Shown: one piece after another, positions 39,000-50,872 of the stretch | How positions within the stretch are numbered: position 1 is the first letter of the stretch | Layout of the letters: each line of letters opens with the position of its first letter | Source: JAKAXS01 sp965279065 | GTDB taxonomy: Bacteria; Pseudomonadota; Alphaproteobacteria; Rhizobiales; Hyphomicrobiaceae | Length of the DNA: 64,000 nucleotides | NCBI GenBank assembly: GCA_965279065.1 | Contig: OZ257134.1 | Location: 1,798,001 to 1,862,000 of the forward strand | Direction of reading: 5' to 3' | The notes under the pieces: generated by a model | What the model was told of the DNA's origin: nothing | Seen by the model: the letters and a program-made list of their open reading frames with translations, nothing else | Databases searched by the model: none | Program-made: the position numbers and the translations under genes

Positions 39000-39974
39000 G
39001 TGACGGCCGCGCCCCAGTCTGAACCGCAACGGAACCATCAGCGCCACAACGTCCTGCAGTCCGTCGTGCTGCTCGTTGGCATCGGCGTGCTGCTGGTGGT
39101 CGCAACCGCCATCGTCTGGGGCCCTGGTGGAGCTGTAGTGACGGCCAGCGTTCTGGCGGGTCTTTATGTTCTCGCCCCGCGCCTGCCGCCCGAGGCGGTC
39201 ATGCGCCTCTACCGGGCGACACACGTACCCGCCGGCGGCGTGGATCAGCTGTCCAGCCTGGTCGACGTACTGGCTCATCGCGCCGGGCTGGCGAGCCGGC
39301 CGAGCCTCTACGTCATTCCCAGCATGACGCTCAACGCCTTCGCCACCGGTTCGCCGTCGCATTCCGCCATCGCCGTCACCGAGGGTCTGCTGCGCCGGCT
39401 GACGTTGCGCGAAATCTCCGGCGTCCTCGCCCACGAGATCAGCCACATCCGCAACAACGACCTCGAAGTGATGAACCTCGCCGACGTGATGACGCGCTTC
39501 CTCCAGCTGCTGTCGTATCTCGCGCTGGTGCTCGCAGCCCTCAATCTCTTCGCCATGTTGAGCGGCGAGCAGGTGGTATCCTGGTGGACCATCCTGCTGC
39601 TCTATACGGCGCCGGCCATCTCATCGCTGCTGCAGCTCGGCCTGTCCCGCGCCCGCGAATTTGATGCCGACCGCGAGGCGGTAGCACTCACGGGCGACGC
39701 CATGGGCCTGGCATCCGCGCTGCGCCAGCTCGAAACCAACACCGGACATTTCTGGGAAGACCTGATGTTTCCCGTTCCCGGCCGCCGCGTGCCGCAGCCC
39801 TCGCTCCTGCGATCGCATCCGACCAACGACGATCGCATCACCCGCCTGATGTCGCTGCACGGCGAGCCTCGTCACGAGCCGATCGTCATCATTGAGCAGC
39901 CGATGGTATCGCTGGTCGGCCTCGGGCCGATCGAAATGCGCCCGCGTTATCGCTGGCCCGGCCTGTGGTACTGA
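39000..39974 (+). CDS. htpX: HtpX-like zinc metalloprotease (M48 family)
   Basis: A 324-residue inner-membrane protease of the M48B family, likely acting in quality control of membrane proteins. Two N-terminal helices lie near residues 18-60. The active site is GVLAHEISHIRNND with His145, Glu146 and His149, and the third zinc ligand region is SRAREFDADREAVALTG. Two helices separate these motifs (LLSYLALVLAALNLFAML and WWTILLLYTAPAISSLLQLG), as in HtpX. The GTG at 39000 is chosen because CGGAGAT is eight bases upstream; an in-frame TTG at 38946 has no such site. Confidence 0.88.
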   Translation: MTAAPQSEPQRNHQRHNVLQSVVLLVGIGVLLVVATAIVWGPGGAVVTASVLAGLYVLAPRLPPEAVMRLYRATHVPAGGVDQLSSLVDVLAHRAGLASRPSLYVIPSMTLNAFATGSPSHSAIAVTEGLLRRLTLREISGVLAHEISHIRNNDLEVMNLADVMTRFLQLLSYLALVLAALNLFAMLSGEQVVSWWTILLLYTAPAISSLLQLGLSRAREFDADREAVALTGDAMGLASALRQLETNTGHFWEDLMFPVPGRRVPQPSLLRSHPTNDDRITRLMSLHGEPRHEPIVIIEQPMVSLVGLGPIEMRPRYRWPGLWY

Positions 39975-39993
39975 GCTGGCCCTTCGCGGCGGC

Positions 39994-40473
39994 CTACTTC
40001 CACTCGACCTTGAGCACCTCGTACGAGCGCGCGCCCTTCGGCGTCACGACCTCGGCGCTGTCACCCTTCGACTTGCCGATGAGGGCACGTGCGATCGGCG
40101 AGGAGATCGAGATCTTGCCGTCCTTCACGGAAGCTTCCGTGTCGCCGACGATCTTGTATTTCACCTTCTCCTCGGTGTCCTCGTCGACGAGCGTCACCGT
40201 CGCGCCGAACTTCACGGTCGTCCCGGAAAGCTTCGTCGTGTCGATGATGTCGGCACGCGAGATCTTGTCCTCGAGTTCGGCCACCCGGGCTTCGTTCATG
40301 CCCTGGGCTTCCTTGGCGGCGTGATACTCCGCATTCTCCGAGAGGTCGCCGTGCGCGCGCGCTTCCGAGATCGCCAGGATGATCCGCGGGCGCTCTTCGG
40401 CCTTCAGACGATGCAGTTCCTCTTCGAGCCTCTTGTAGCCCTCGATCGTGACCGGAACTCGTTCCATCGACAT
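39994..40473 (-). CDS. greA: Transcription elongation factor GreA
   Basis: A 159-residue factor that binds the RNA polymerase secondary channel and stimulates cleavage of backtracked RNA. The N-terminal coiled coil (about 5-75) has KRLEEELHRLKAEERPRIIL and the conserved tip GDLSENAEYHAAKEAQG with acidic Asp and Glu. The C-terminal FKBP-like domain has VTLVDEDTEEKVKYKIVGDT and SPIARALIGKSKGDSAEVVT. An ATG two codons in (MERVPVT) is an alternative start. It lies 117 bases downstream of carB on the same strand, with a hairpin in between (40553-40584). Confidence 0.96.
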   Translation of the reverse strand: MSMERVPVTIEGYKRLEEELHRLKAEERPRIILAISEARAHGDLSENAEYHAAKEAQGMNEARVAELEDKISRADIIDTTKLSGTTVKFGATVTLVDEDTEEKVKYKIVGDTEASVKDGKISISSPIARALIGKSKGDSAEVVTPKGARSYEVLKVEWK

Positions 40474-40552
40474 CGCTAACGTCTCCCAGAAGGCCTGGCC
40501 ACCCTTGCCAGCGCCTGCAACGCATAGGTCTCTTTTGAACGCGTGAGGGATC

Positions 40553-40584
40553 TGGCCAAGCCCGGTGAGACCCCCGGCTGGCCA
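40553..40584 (-). terminator. Hairpin between carB and greA
   Basis: TGGCCA arms (40553-40558 and 40579-40584) extend into partly paired GCC/GGC inner sequences. It lies seven bases past the carB stop. There is no T-tract, so termination is uncertain; it may only reduce read-through into greA. Confidence 0.35.
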
Positions 40585-40590
40585 TCTGAA

Positions 40591-43926
<3,336 letters not shown>

Positions 43927-44145
43927 GGCAAGCGCGTCTTCTATTGGAGGGGAAGGGGTTTGGCTATAGCCCGCGTGCGTAAAGTTGATGCAACGCAGCG
44001 AATTTCCGGCCTGCGGCCATTCGCCTGAGCCTTGCGGCCGTCTTTACCCTAGCTAGACATGCCCCGCGCGAATTTGGCATGAGACGTGGCAAATCAACTG
44101 TCCAGCCCGCGCAGTTCGCGCCGATTTCCCAAAAGGACCAGCGCT

Positions 44146-45915
44146 TTGAATATTCTCGGCATCGTGACCAAGGTGCACGACAGCGGCATTGCCCTGCTGC
44201 AGGACGGCGTTCCCCATTTTGTCATGGAGGAAGAACGCTTCAACCGCGAGAAGCATACGATGGACTTCCCGTTCCAGGCGCTGGAGGCGGGGTTCGACGG
44301 TTCCTTCGGTGTGTCCTTCAAGGACGTCGACGTCATCACGCTGCCCTGGCACATGGGTCGCCTGCGCCGCACGCTGCTCGGCAACGTCTTCGCCCAGATG
44401 CCCGACAGCCTCAACCTGCTGCGCCCCACCGCGCACAAGACGCACTCCAACGCCATCGTCAACCTGCCCATGCGCCTCTGGCTCGGCCTCGGCTCCAAGT
44501 ATGGCTTTGCCGGCCTGCCGAAGATCACGCAGGTCGGCCACCACGAGAGCCATGCCAGCTCGTTCTTCGTCTCGCCCTTCGAGGACGCGACCATCCTCGT
44601 CATGGACGGCTACGGAGACGAAAGCGCCACCTCGGCCTGGACTGGCCGCGGCAACAGGATTCAGCAGGTGTGGGCCGATCCGTTCTTCGACAGCATCGGC
44701 ATGCTCTACACGATGGTGACAGAGCACATCGGCTTCAAGGTCTTCGAGGAAGGCACCGTGATGGCGCTCGCCGCCTGTGGCGGGCCGACCTATCGCGAAG
44801 CCTTCAAGGACATCATCAAGCTGCTGCCGCAGGGCCGCATCGCCATCAACAACGACTACTTGAGCTACAATACCCACGGCTTCCTGAAGCCCTTCCAGCA
44901 GAAGTTCTACGACGTCTTTGGTCTCGCCCGCTCACCCGGTGACCCGCTGACCGACCGCCAGCGCGACATCGCCTACGGCCTGCAGCACGTCGTCGAGGAC
45001 GCCATCATCCACATGGCGCGCCACCTGTCGAAGACGCAGCCTTCGAAAAATCTGGTGCTCTCGGGCGGCGTGGCGCTCAACTGCGTCGCCAACGGCAAGA
45101 TCCTCGCCGACACCGACTACGAAGCTGTCTGGGTGCCGCCGATCGCCTCCGACAGTGGCGGCCCGCTCGGCTCCGCGCTTTATCACCATCACCAGACGCT
45201 GGGAAACAGGCGCACCTTCACGCTGACGCACGCGTTCTACGGCAAAGGCTTCACCGACGCCGAGATCACCCGTGCCCTCGATGCCGCCGGCCTCGCCTAC
45301 AAGCGCATGGAGGAGCAGGAGCTGTTACAGCAGGTGGCCCGCGACCTCGCCGACCAGAAGATCGTCGGCTGGTTCCAGGGTCGCGCCGAGATGGGCCCGC
45401 GCGCACTCGGCAACCGCTCGATCCTGTCGGATGCCCGCTCCAACAAGATGAAGGACCTCATCAACGCCCGCGTCAAACACCGCGAGGCGTTCCGGCCGTT
45501 CGCGCCCGTGGTGCTCATCGAAAAGCTGTCGGAGTACTTCGAGTTCTCGCAGCCCGATCCGTTCATGACGATGGCGCCCAAGATCCGCCCTGACAAACTG
45601 GATCTCATCCCCGCCGCCGCCCACGTCGACGGCACCGGACGCATCCAGACCATCGATCGCGCCGCCAACCAGCGCTACTACGACGTCATCGCCGAGTACG
45701 CCAAACTGACCGGCATCCACGTCATCCTCAACACCTCGTTCAACCGGCAGGAACCGGTGGTGAACAACCCCGAGCAGGCCATCTCCTGCTACCTGCGCAC
45801 CGACATGGACCGCCTCGTGCTGGGCGATTTCTACGTTGAAGACCGCAACCCCGCCGCCATCCAGCGCGCCATCGCCAACTTTAAGCCCCCCACGGCCAAG
45901 ACGCTGAAGTGGTGA
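44146..45915 (+). CDS. NodU/CmcH-family O-carbamoyltransferase
   Basis: A 589-residue carbamoyltransferase that moves the carbamoyl group from carbamoyl phosphate to a hydroxyl of a sugar or small molecule. The N-terminal Kae1-like domain has the metal-site motif GHHESHASSFF and the phosphate motif VMDGYGDESATSAWTG, then LVLSGGVALNCVANGKIL. The C-terminal YrdC-like domain begins near VGWFQGRAEMGPRALGNRSI and includes HREAFRPFAPVVL and LNTSFNRQEPVV. The TTG at 44146 is chosen because AAAGGA lies eight bases before it; a GTG at 44086 is an alternative. No sugar or antibiotic biosynthesis genes are nearby, so the acceptor is unknown. Confidence 0.9.
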   Translation: MNILGIVTKVHDSGIALLQDGVPHFVMEEERFNREKHTMDFPFQALEAGFDGSFGVSFKDVDVITLPWHMGRLRRTLLGNVFAQMPDSLNLLRPTAHKTHSNAIVNLPMRLWLGLGSKYGFAGLPKITQVGHHESHASSFFVSPFEDATILVMDGYGDESATSAWTGRGNRIQQVWADPFFDSIGMLYTMVTEHIGFKVFEEGTVMALAACGGPTYREAFKDIIKLLPQGRIAINNDYLSYNTHGFLKPFQQKFYDVFGLARSPGDPLTDRQRDIAYGLQHVVEDAIIHMARHLSKTQPSKNLVLSGGVALNCVANGKILADTDYEAVWVPPIASDSGGPLGSALYHHHQTLGNRRTFTLTHAFYGKGFTDAEITRALDAAGLAYKRMEEQELLQQVARDLADQKIVGWFQGRAEMGPRALGNRSILSDARSNKMKDLINARVKHREAFRPFAPVVLIEKLSEYFEFSQPDPFMTMAPKIRPDKLDLIPAAAHVDGTGRIQTIDRAANQRYYDVIAEYAKLTGIHVILNTSFNRQEPVVNNPEQAISCYLRTDMDRLVLGDFYVEDRNPAAIQRAIANFKPPTAKTLKW

Positions 45916-46095
45916 CGTCGAGCATGGGTCAGCCCCATGCGTCTGCCCCAGGTCGTCCCTTCTCTCCCGACGGTGGATGTCGTGCGCTAACCTCTCCCCG
46001 CGGCTCGTCCCGAGGATCCCGCCCTCCGCGAGCCTGACGCAGTGATGGTGGCAGCGTGGCATCCGCGGTTGCAATGTCTCTCCCGTCGATAGCGG

Positions 46096-46122
46096 GATCC
46101 CCGGGACAAGCCCGGGGATGAC
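46096..46122. repeat. Palindromic intergenic repeat candidate
   Basis: The core CCCCGGG-ACAAG-CCCGGGG (within GATCCCCGGGACAAGCCCGGGGATGAC) is a strong hairpin. It lies in a 265-base gap between two convergent genes. Sequences of this form are common dispersed intergenic repeats in alphaproteobacterial genomes. Only one copy is in the window, so repetition cannot be shown here. It could also act as a two-way terminator. Confidence 0.45.
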
Positions 46123-46180
46123 ATCGTGGGGGTCTCCGCTTCCATATCAGCCCACGCACTTCTGGTGGCGAGTGCGAACC

Positions 46181-46450
46181 CTACTGCGTCACCTGCGGTG
46201 GCAGCGGCGGCAGCTCGGTATCCACCAGGCCCGAGTTCAAGATCCCCCAGACGATCCCGAATACGATCGTGGCCACCACCGTATTGATCAGCGCGATGCG
46301 TCCGATGCGCGGCGCCGCCGGCGCACTCGCGGGCGTGCCCGGCACGACCTCGCCCGCCTCGCCCTGCGTGCGCACACCGAACGGCAGCACCACGAACAGC
46401 GTCAGGAACCAGATCATGAAATAGAGCGCGAGATTGAGTGCCAAGCCCAT
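46181..46450 (-). CDS. DUF1467 family membrane protein
   Basis: An 89-residue inner-membrane protein with two helices: residues 5-25 (LNLALYFMIWFLTLFVVLPF) and 50-70 (ALINTVVATIVFGIVWGIL). The intervening loop starts GVRTQGEAGEVVPGT, the DUF1467 hallmark. Function is unknown. In Hyphomicrobiales it regularly follows mce at the end of the nuo-birA-rnj cluster, as here (10 bases after mce). Confidence 0.88.
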   Translation of the reverse strand: MGLALNLALYFMIWFLTLFVVLPFGVRTQGEAGEVVPGTPASAPAAPRIGRIALINTVVATIVFGIVWGILNSGLVDTELPPLPPQVTQ

Positions 46451-46460
46451 CGCTCGCTCC

Positions 46461-46865
46461 TTACGCCTGTTCCAGCTCGGTCAGTGTGCCGAGAAAATCC
46501 TTCGGGTGCAGGAACAGCACCGGCTTGCCGTGCGCACCGATCTTGGGATTGCCGTCGCCCAGAACGCGCGCGCCCTGCGCCTTCAGCCGGTCACGAGCCG
46601 CAATGATGTCGTCCACCTCGTAGCAGATGTGGTGAATGCCGCCGTCGGCATTCTTCTCCAGGAATTTGGCAATCGGCGAATTCTCGCCCAGCGGCTCCAG
46701 GAATTCGATCTTCGTGTTCGGCAGCGTCACGAACACGACCGTCACGCCATGCTCCGGCTGCGCCGTCGGCTCCGTCATCGTCGCGCCCAGCGAGTTCTTG
46801 TAGACGGCGGTCGCGGCGGCGAGATCGCGCACCGCGATGGCGACATGGTTCAAGCGTCCGATCAT
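46461..46865 (-). CDS. mce: Methylmalonyl-CoA epimerase
   Basis: A 134-residue enzyme of the vicinal oxygen chelate (glyoxalase) superfamily, interconverting the two epimers of methylmalonyl-CoA in propionate use. It starts MIGRLNHVAIAVRDLAAATA with the metal-binding His, and has KIEFLEPLGENSPIAKFLEK, GGIHHICYEVDDI with a second His, and PVLFLHPKDFLGTLTELEQA. Length matches the family. It is part of the conserved birA-rnj-mce-DUF1467 run; mutase and carboxylase genes are not in the window. Confidence 0.94.
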   Translation of the reverse strand: MIGRLNHVAIAVRDLAAATAVYKNSLGATMTEPTAQPEHGVTVVFVTLPNTKIEFLEPLGENSPIAKFLEKNADGGIHHICYEVDDIIAARDRLKAQGARVLGDGNPKIGAHGKPVLFLHPKDFLGTLTELEQA

Positions 46866-46904
46866 CTCTCGACTTCCCGCAATTACGCCGGCTCGACCGG
46901 CCTC

Positions 46905-48626
46905 TCAGCGCGTATCGACCACGTTGAGCAGCACTTTGACAATGGGCTTCTTGCCCCAGGCCTGCGCCACGGCCGACCGCACCGACCGGCGCACCGCCTC
47001 GCTAACCATGGCGGCATCCTTGCGTCGCGCCGGCGGGATGCTGACGAGGCAGCCGTCCACCGCATCCAGCACCACGTCTGCCATCGGTTCGCCCTCCTCG
47101 TCCACGGTCGGAACGCCGTCCAGCGCCGTCTGCGGCTCGCCCAGCAGGTCGCCGCGGCGCGACATCGTCAGCGCCACCACGATGATCCCGACGGCTGCGA
47201 GTTTGCGCCGCTCTCGCACCGGCGTCTCCTCCGCATTGATGAGCAGCCGCCCATCGCGATAGACACGCCCCACCGGTGCGTCGTCGATGATCTTCGCCGG
47301 CCCCGGTGCCAACCGCACGATCTCGCCGTTCGTCAGGATCAGCACCTCGTTGACACCGCACGAACGCGCCAGCTTGGCATGCTCGCGCAGGTGCCGAGCC
47401 TCGCCGTGCATCGGAATGGCGATCTTCGGCTTCGCCCACCCATACATCTGCCGCAGTTCGTCGCGCCGCGGATGCCCCGTGACGTGCACCAGCGCCTCGT
47501 TGTCCGTCAGCACGTCGCAACCCATCATCGCCAGGCTGTTCTGGATGCGCCCCACGGCTTTCTCGTTGCCCGGAATGGTGCGCGAGGAAAAAATGACGAG
47601 GTCACCCTTATCGAGCGACAGATCCGGATGGTCGTTCTGCGCCACGCGCGCCATCGCCGCCCGCGGCTCTCCCTGGCTGCCCGTCGACAGGCACACAATC
47701 TCGTCGCGCCGCAGGTAGGAAAATTGCTGTTGGTCGAGGAACTGGAAGTCCTTCGGCAGGTAGCCCGTTTCCATACCGACCTGGATGGCCCGATGCAGCG
47801 CACGGCCCGCAATGACCAGGCGTCGCCCCGCAGCGCGCGTGGCATCCGCCACCGCCTTCACGCGCCCCACGTTGGAGGCGAATGTGGTGACGATCACGCG
47901 ATCCTTCGCCCCCTTGATGATGTCGCGGATCGAGGCGGAAACTTCGGTTTCGGACGGCGAGCGGCCCTCCCGCATGGCATTCGTGCTATCGCCGATGAAC
48001 GCCAGAATGCCTTCGTCGCCGATCTCGGCAATGCGCTTCGCATTCGTCGGCGCACCGATCACCGGCGTATCGTCAAGTTTCCAGTCGGCCGTGTGGAATA
48101 TCGTGCCCAGCGGCGTGCGAATTGCCACCGCGCTGACCTCGGGGATCGAATGCGCCATGTTGACCAGTTCGACATCGAACGACCCGGCGTTGAACCGCCC
48201 CTCCACCGGCACCACGCGGATATCGATCTTCAGCCCTGGCGAGATTTCACCCGCCTTGGTTTTCAACATGCCCGCCGTGAAAGGCGTGACGTAGACCGGC
48301 ACGCGCAGCTTGTCCCACAGCTCGATCACGGCGCCGACGTGGTCCTCGTGCGCGTGCGTGATGACGATGCCCTTGAGCGATGAACGCTGCGCCTCGATGT
48401 AGGCGAGGTCCGGCAGGATGACGTCGACACCCGGGTCATAGTCGCCCTCCGGGAAGGTAATGCCCAGATCGACCATCAGCCACTCGCGCTGATCCGGCGG
48501 ACCGATGCCGTAAAGATAGGCGTTCATGCCGATCTCGCCGAGACCGCCGAGCGCCACCATCACCAATTCACTGTCTTGCTTTGCCGCCCTGCGCGCCTCC
48601 TTGGTGCGCGCCCCCTGTTCCGCCAT
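46905..48626 (-). CDS. rnj: Ribonuclease J
   Basis: A 573-residue metallo-beta-lactamase/beta-CASP ribonuclease with 5'-3' exo- and endonuclease activity in RNA maturation and decay. The metal-binding motif is GIVITHAHEDHVGAVIELW, later AHSIPEVSAVAIRTPLGTIF and HTADWKL. beta-CASP motifs include VSTGSQGEPRAAMARV-like sequence near residue 350 and HVTGHPRRDELRQMYGWAKP, then IPMHGE. A C-terminal domain of about 120 residues completes the protein. The ATG at 48626 is preferred to a TTG one codon earlier. It lies 29 bases downstream of birA. Confidence 0.96.
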   Translation of the reverse strand: MAEQGARTKEARRAAKQDSELVMVALGGLGEIGMNAYLYGIGPPDQREWLMVDLGITFPEGDYDPGVDVILPDLAYIEAQRSSLKGIVITHAHEDHVGAVIELWDKLRVPVYVTPFTAGMLKTKAGEISPGLKIDIRVVPVEGRFNAGSFDVELVNMAHSIPEVSAVAIRTPLGTIFHTADWKLDDTPVIGAPTNAKRIAEIGDEGILAFIGDSTNAMREGRSPSETEVSASIRDIIKGAKDRVIVTTFASNVGRVKAVADATRAAGRRLVIAGRALHRAIQVGMETGYLPKDFQFLDQQQFSYLRRDEIVCLSTGSQGEPRAAMARVAQNDHPDLSLDKGDLVIFSSRTIPGNEKAVGRIQNSLAMMGCDVLTDNEALVHVTGHPRRDELRQMYGWAKPKIAIPMHGEARHLREHAKLARSCGVNEVLILTNGEIVRLAPGPAKIIDDAPVGRVYRDGRLLINAEETPVRERRKLAAVGIIVVALTMSRRGDLLGEPQTALDGVPTVDEEGEPMADVVLDAVDGCLVSIPPARRKDAAMVSEAVRRSVRSAVAQAWGKKPIVKVLLNVVDTR

Positions 48627-48655
48627 CAAACGTTCCGCCTGCCCCTGCTCGCATC

Positions 48656-49411
48656 TTATGCAATCGTGACGTCACCATACGTGCAACGGCGCACTTCGCC
48701 ACCCTCGATTTCAACTAAAAGTGCTCCATCCGGATCAAGCCCAACGAACGTTCCGCTGATGCCCCCCTGCGGCAAATGCACCGTCAACCGTTCGCCCCGT
48801 GGCCCACACCGTTCCAGCCAGGCCGTGCGAACCGCGGCGAACCCGCGAGACTCGTCCCAAAGTGCCAGCGCTGCCGCCAGGGCCCCGTCCATGGCGTCCA
48901 GCGCGTCGCCAGGCCCAACGGCGACGCCCACCGCCGCAAGGCTCGACACCTCGCGTCCTTCGATGTCCGGATGCACGGCGAGGTTGAGACCCACGCCGAT
49001 GACGGCCGTCAGATCACGCCGGCCGGGCAGCGTGCTGCTCTCGACCAGTATACCCCCGACTTTCGCCGTGCCGAGAAGGATATCGTTCGGCCACTTGAGC
49101 CGCAGGCCATGGTGCTTGCCGGTGCCGCACATGACGAGCGCATCGAACACCGCCACCCCCGCCACCAGTGACAGCTGATGCGCGGATGCGATCGGCACCG
49201 CGGTTTGTAACACATAGCTGGCGAATAGATTGCCCGGCCGGCTGATCCACTCCCGACCCGAACGGCCCTTGCCACCCGTCTGCAAATCCGCGTTGACCCA
49301 CAACGGCAGCAACTCGCCCGCCGCCGCAAGCCGCATCGCCTCGACATTCGTCGACCCGACCTCGGCCAGATGGACGACCCGCGATCCGGATGCGGTGCAA
49401 TCGCGTGCCAC
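48656..49411 (-). CDS. birA: Biotin--[acetyl-CoA-carboxylase] ligase
   Basis: A 251-residue cytoplasmic enzyme that activates biotin and attaches it to carboxylase lysines. Motifs: EVGSTNVEAMRLA, the adenylate loop GGKGRSGREWISRPGNLFAS, GLRLKWPNDILLGTAKVGGI, and VIGVGLNLAVHP. There is no N-terminal DNA-binding domain, so this is a class I ligase without repressor function. The C-terminal SH3-like domain has GTFVGLDPDGALLVEIEGGE. The start is a GTG two bases after the nuoN stop, indicating tight coupling to the nuo operon. Confidence 0.94.
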   Translation of the reverse strand: MARDCTASGSRVVHLAEVGSTNVEAMRLAAAGELLPLWVNADLQTGGKGRSGREWISRPGNLFASYVLQTAVPIASAHQLSLVAGVAVFDALVMCGTGKHHGLRLKWPNDILLGTAKVGGILVESSTLPGRRDLTAVIGVGLNLAVHPDIEGREVSSLAAVGVAVGPGDALDAMDGALAAALALWDESRGFAAVRTAWLERCGPRGERLTVHLPQGGISGTFVGLDPDGALLVEIEGGEVRRCTYGDVTIA

Positions 49412-49413
49412 GA

Positions 49414-50862
49414 CTAGAACTTGAGCGTGACGGCAGCGGCGTTGGCGGCGGCGAGGATCGATGGGCCCGGCCAGACGACGAACACCAGCGTGAAGATCAC
49501 CGAAGCCGCCATGACGAAGCTGATGGCCACGTCACTCTTTTCGAACGCCGGCTTCGGCTCGTCGAAGAACATGATCTTGACGATGCGCAGGTAATAGAAG
49601 GCGCTGACGACGCTTGCCAGCACACCGATCACGGCCAGCCAGCCAAGACCCGCCTTTACCGCCGGCGCCAGCACGTACCACTTGGCGAAAAAGCCCGCGA
49701 GCGGCGGCACGCCGGCCAGCGAGAACAGCAGCACGCCCAGCACCGCCGCCATCTTCAGGTCCGTCTGCGCCAGCCCCGCCAGTTCGTAGATATCCTCCAC
49801 CATGCCGTCCTGGCGCCGCATGGCGAGGATGACGGCGAAGGCTCCGAGCGTCATCGCCAGGTAGATGGCAAGATAGATCAGGATGCCGGCCACGCCGTCG
49901 GCATTGGCCGCGGCCAATCCCACCAGCGCAAAACCGACGTGGCCGATCGACGAGTAGGCCATCAGCCGCTTGATATTCGTCTGGCCGATCGCCGCGAAGG
50001 CGCCGAGCAGCATCGAGCCGATGGCCGCGAAAATGATGATCTGCTGCCATTGCGACACGACGTTGGGGAACCCAGCGATCAGGACGCGCGTCAGCAGCGC
50101 CATGGCCGCCAGCTTTGGGGCCGCGGCGAAGAACGCCGTGATCGGCGTCGGCGCGCCCTCATACACATCCGGCGACCACATGTGGAATGGTACGGCCGCC
50201 ACCTTGAAGGCCAGACCGGCCAGCAGGAACACCAGGCCGACGACGAGCCCCAGGCTCGGCACTCCGCCCGACGGCACGGCCGCGGCGATCGCCGCCAGGC
50301 TGGTCGACCCCGTGAAACCGTAGATCAGCGAGGCGCCGTACAGCAGCATCCCGGACGACAGCGCGCCGAGCACGAAGTACTTCAAGCCGGCTTCGCTGGA
50401 GCGCACGTCATCGCGCCGGATCGCGGCGAGCACGTACAGCGCCAGACTTTGTAGCTCGAGCCCGAGATAGAGTGCGATCAGGTCGCCGGCCGACACCATC
50501 ATCATCATGCCGACCGTCGCCAGCAGGATGAGGACCGCGACTTCGAACTTCAGCACGTTGTGCCGCCGTAGATAGTCGTGCGACATCAGGATCGCGAAAC
50601 CCGAGCCGGCAAGCACCAGCAGCTTCATGAAGCGGCCGAACTGGTCGACGATGAAGGCCCCGCCGAAGACCTGTACGGTCTCGGCCGGCTGCGCCAGAAT
50701 CATCCCCGCCGCAACGGCGAGGACCAGGATCGCCAACCAGCCGCCCAGCTGTGCGTTGTCGTCCGTCTCCCTCGTGAAGGCTCCGAGCATCAGCAGCACC
50801 ATGGCGCCGATGGCAAGCACGAGTTCCGGATAGATCGGCGCGTAGGTGGCGGCCTCGGTCAT
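49414..50862 (-). CDS. nuoN: NADH-quinone oxidoreductase subunit N
   Basis: A 482-residue membrane subunit of complex I, one of three antiporter-like proton-pumping subunits, with about 14 helices. Family stretches: VLILLATVGMMMMVSAGDLI, YFVLGALSSGMLLYGASLIY, PFHMWSPDVYEGAPTPITAF with its conserved loop, and RLMAYSSIGHVGFALVGLA. It is the last nuo gene and is followed by birA after two bases. The nuoM stop is 10 bases upstream of its start. Confidence 0.97.
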   Translation of the reverse strand: MTEAATYAPIYPELVLAIGAMVLLMLGAFTRETDDNAQLGGWLAILVLAVAAGMILAQPAETVQVFGGAFIVDQFGRFMKLLVLAGSGFAILMSHDYLRRHNVLKFEVAVLILLATVGMMMMVSAGDLIALYLGLELQSLALYVLAAIRRDDVRSSEAGLKYFVLGALSSGMLLYGASLIYGFTGSTSLAAIAAAVPSGGVPSLGLVVGLVFLLAGLAFKVAAVPFHMWSPDVYEGAPTPITAFFAAAPKLAAMALLTRVLIAGFPNVVSQWQQIIIFAAIGSMLLGAFAAIGQTNIKRLMAYSSIGHVGFALVGLAAANADGVAGILIYLAIYLAMTLGAFAVILAMRRQDGMVEDIYELAGLAQTDLKMAAVLGVLLFSLAGVPPLAGFFAKWYVLAPAVKAGLGWLAVIGVLASVVSAFYYLRIVKIMFFDEPKPAFEKSDVAISFVMAASVIFTLVFVVWPGPSILAAANAAAVTLKF

Positions 50863-50872
50863 GGCATGGGCC

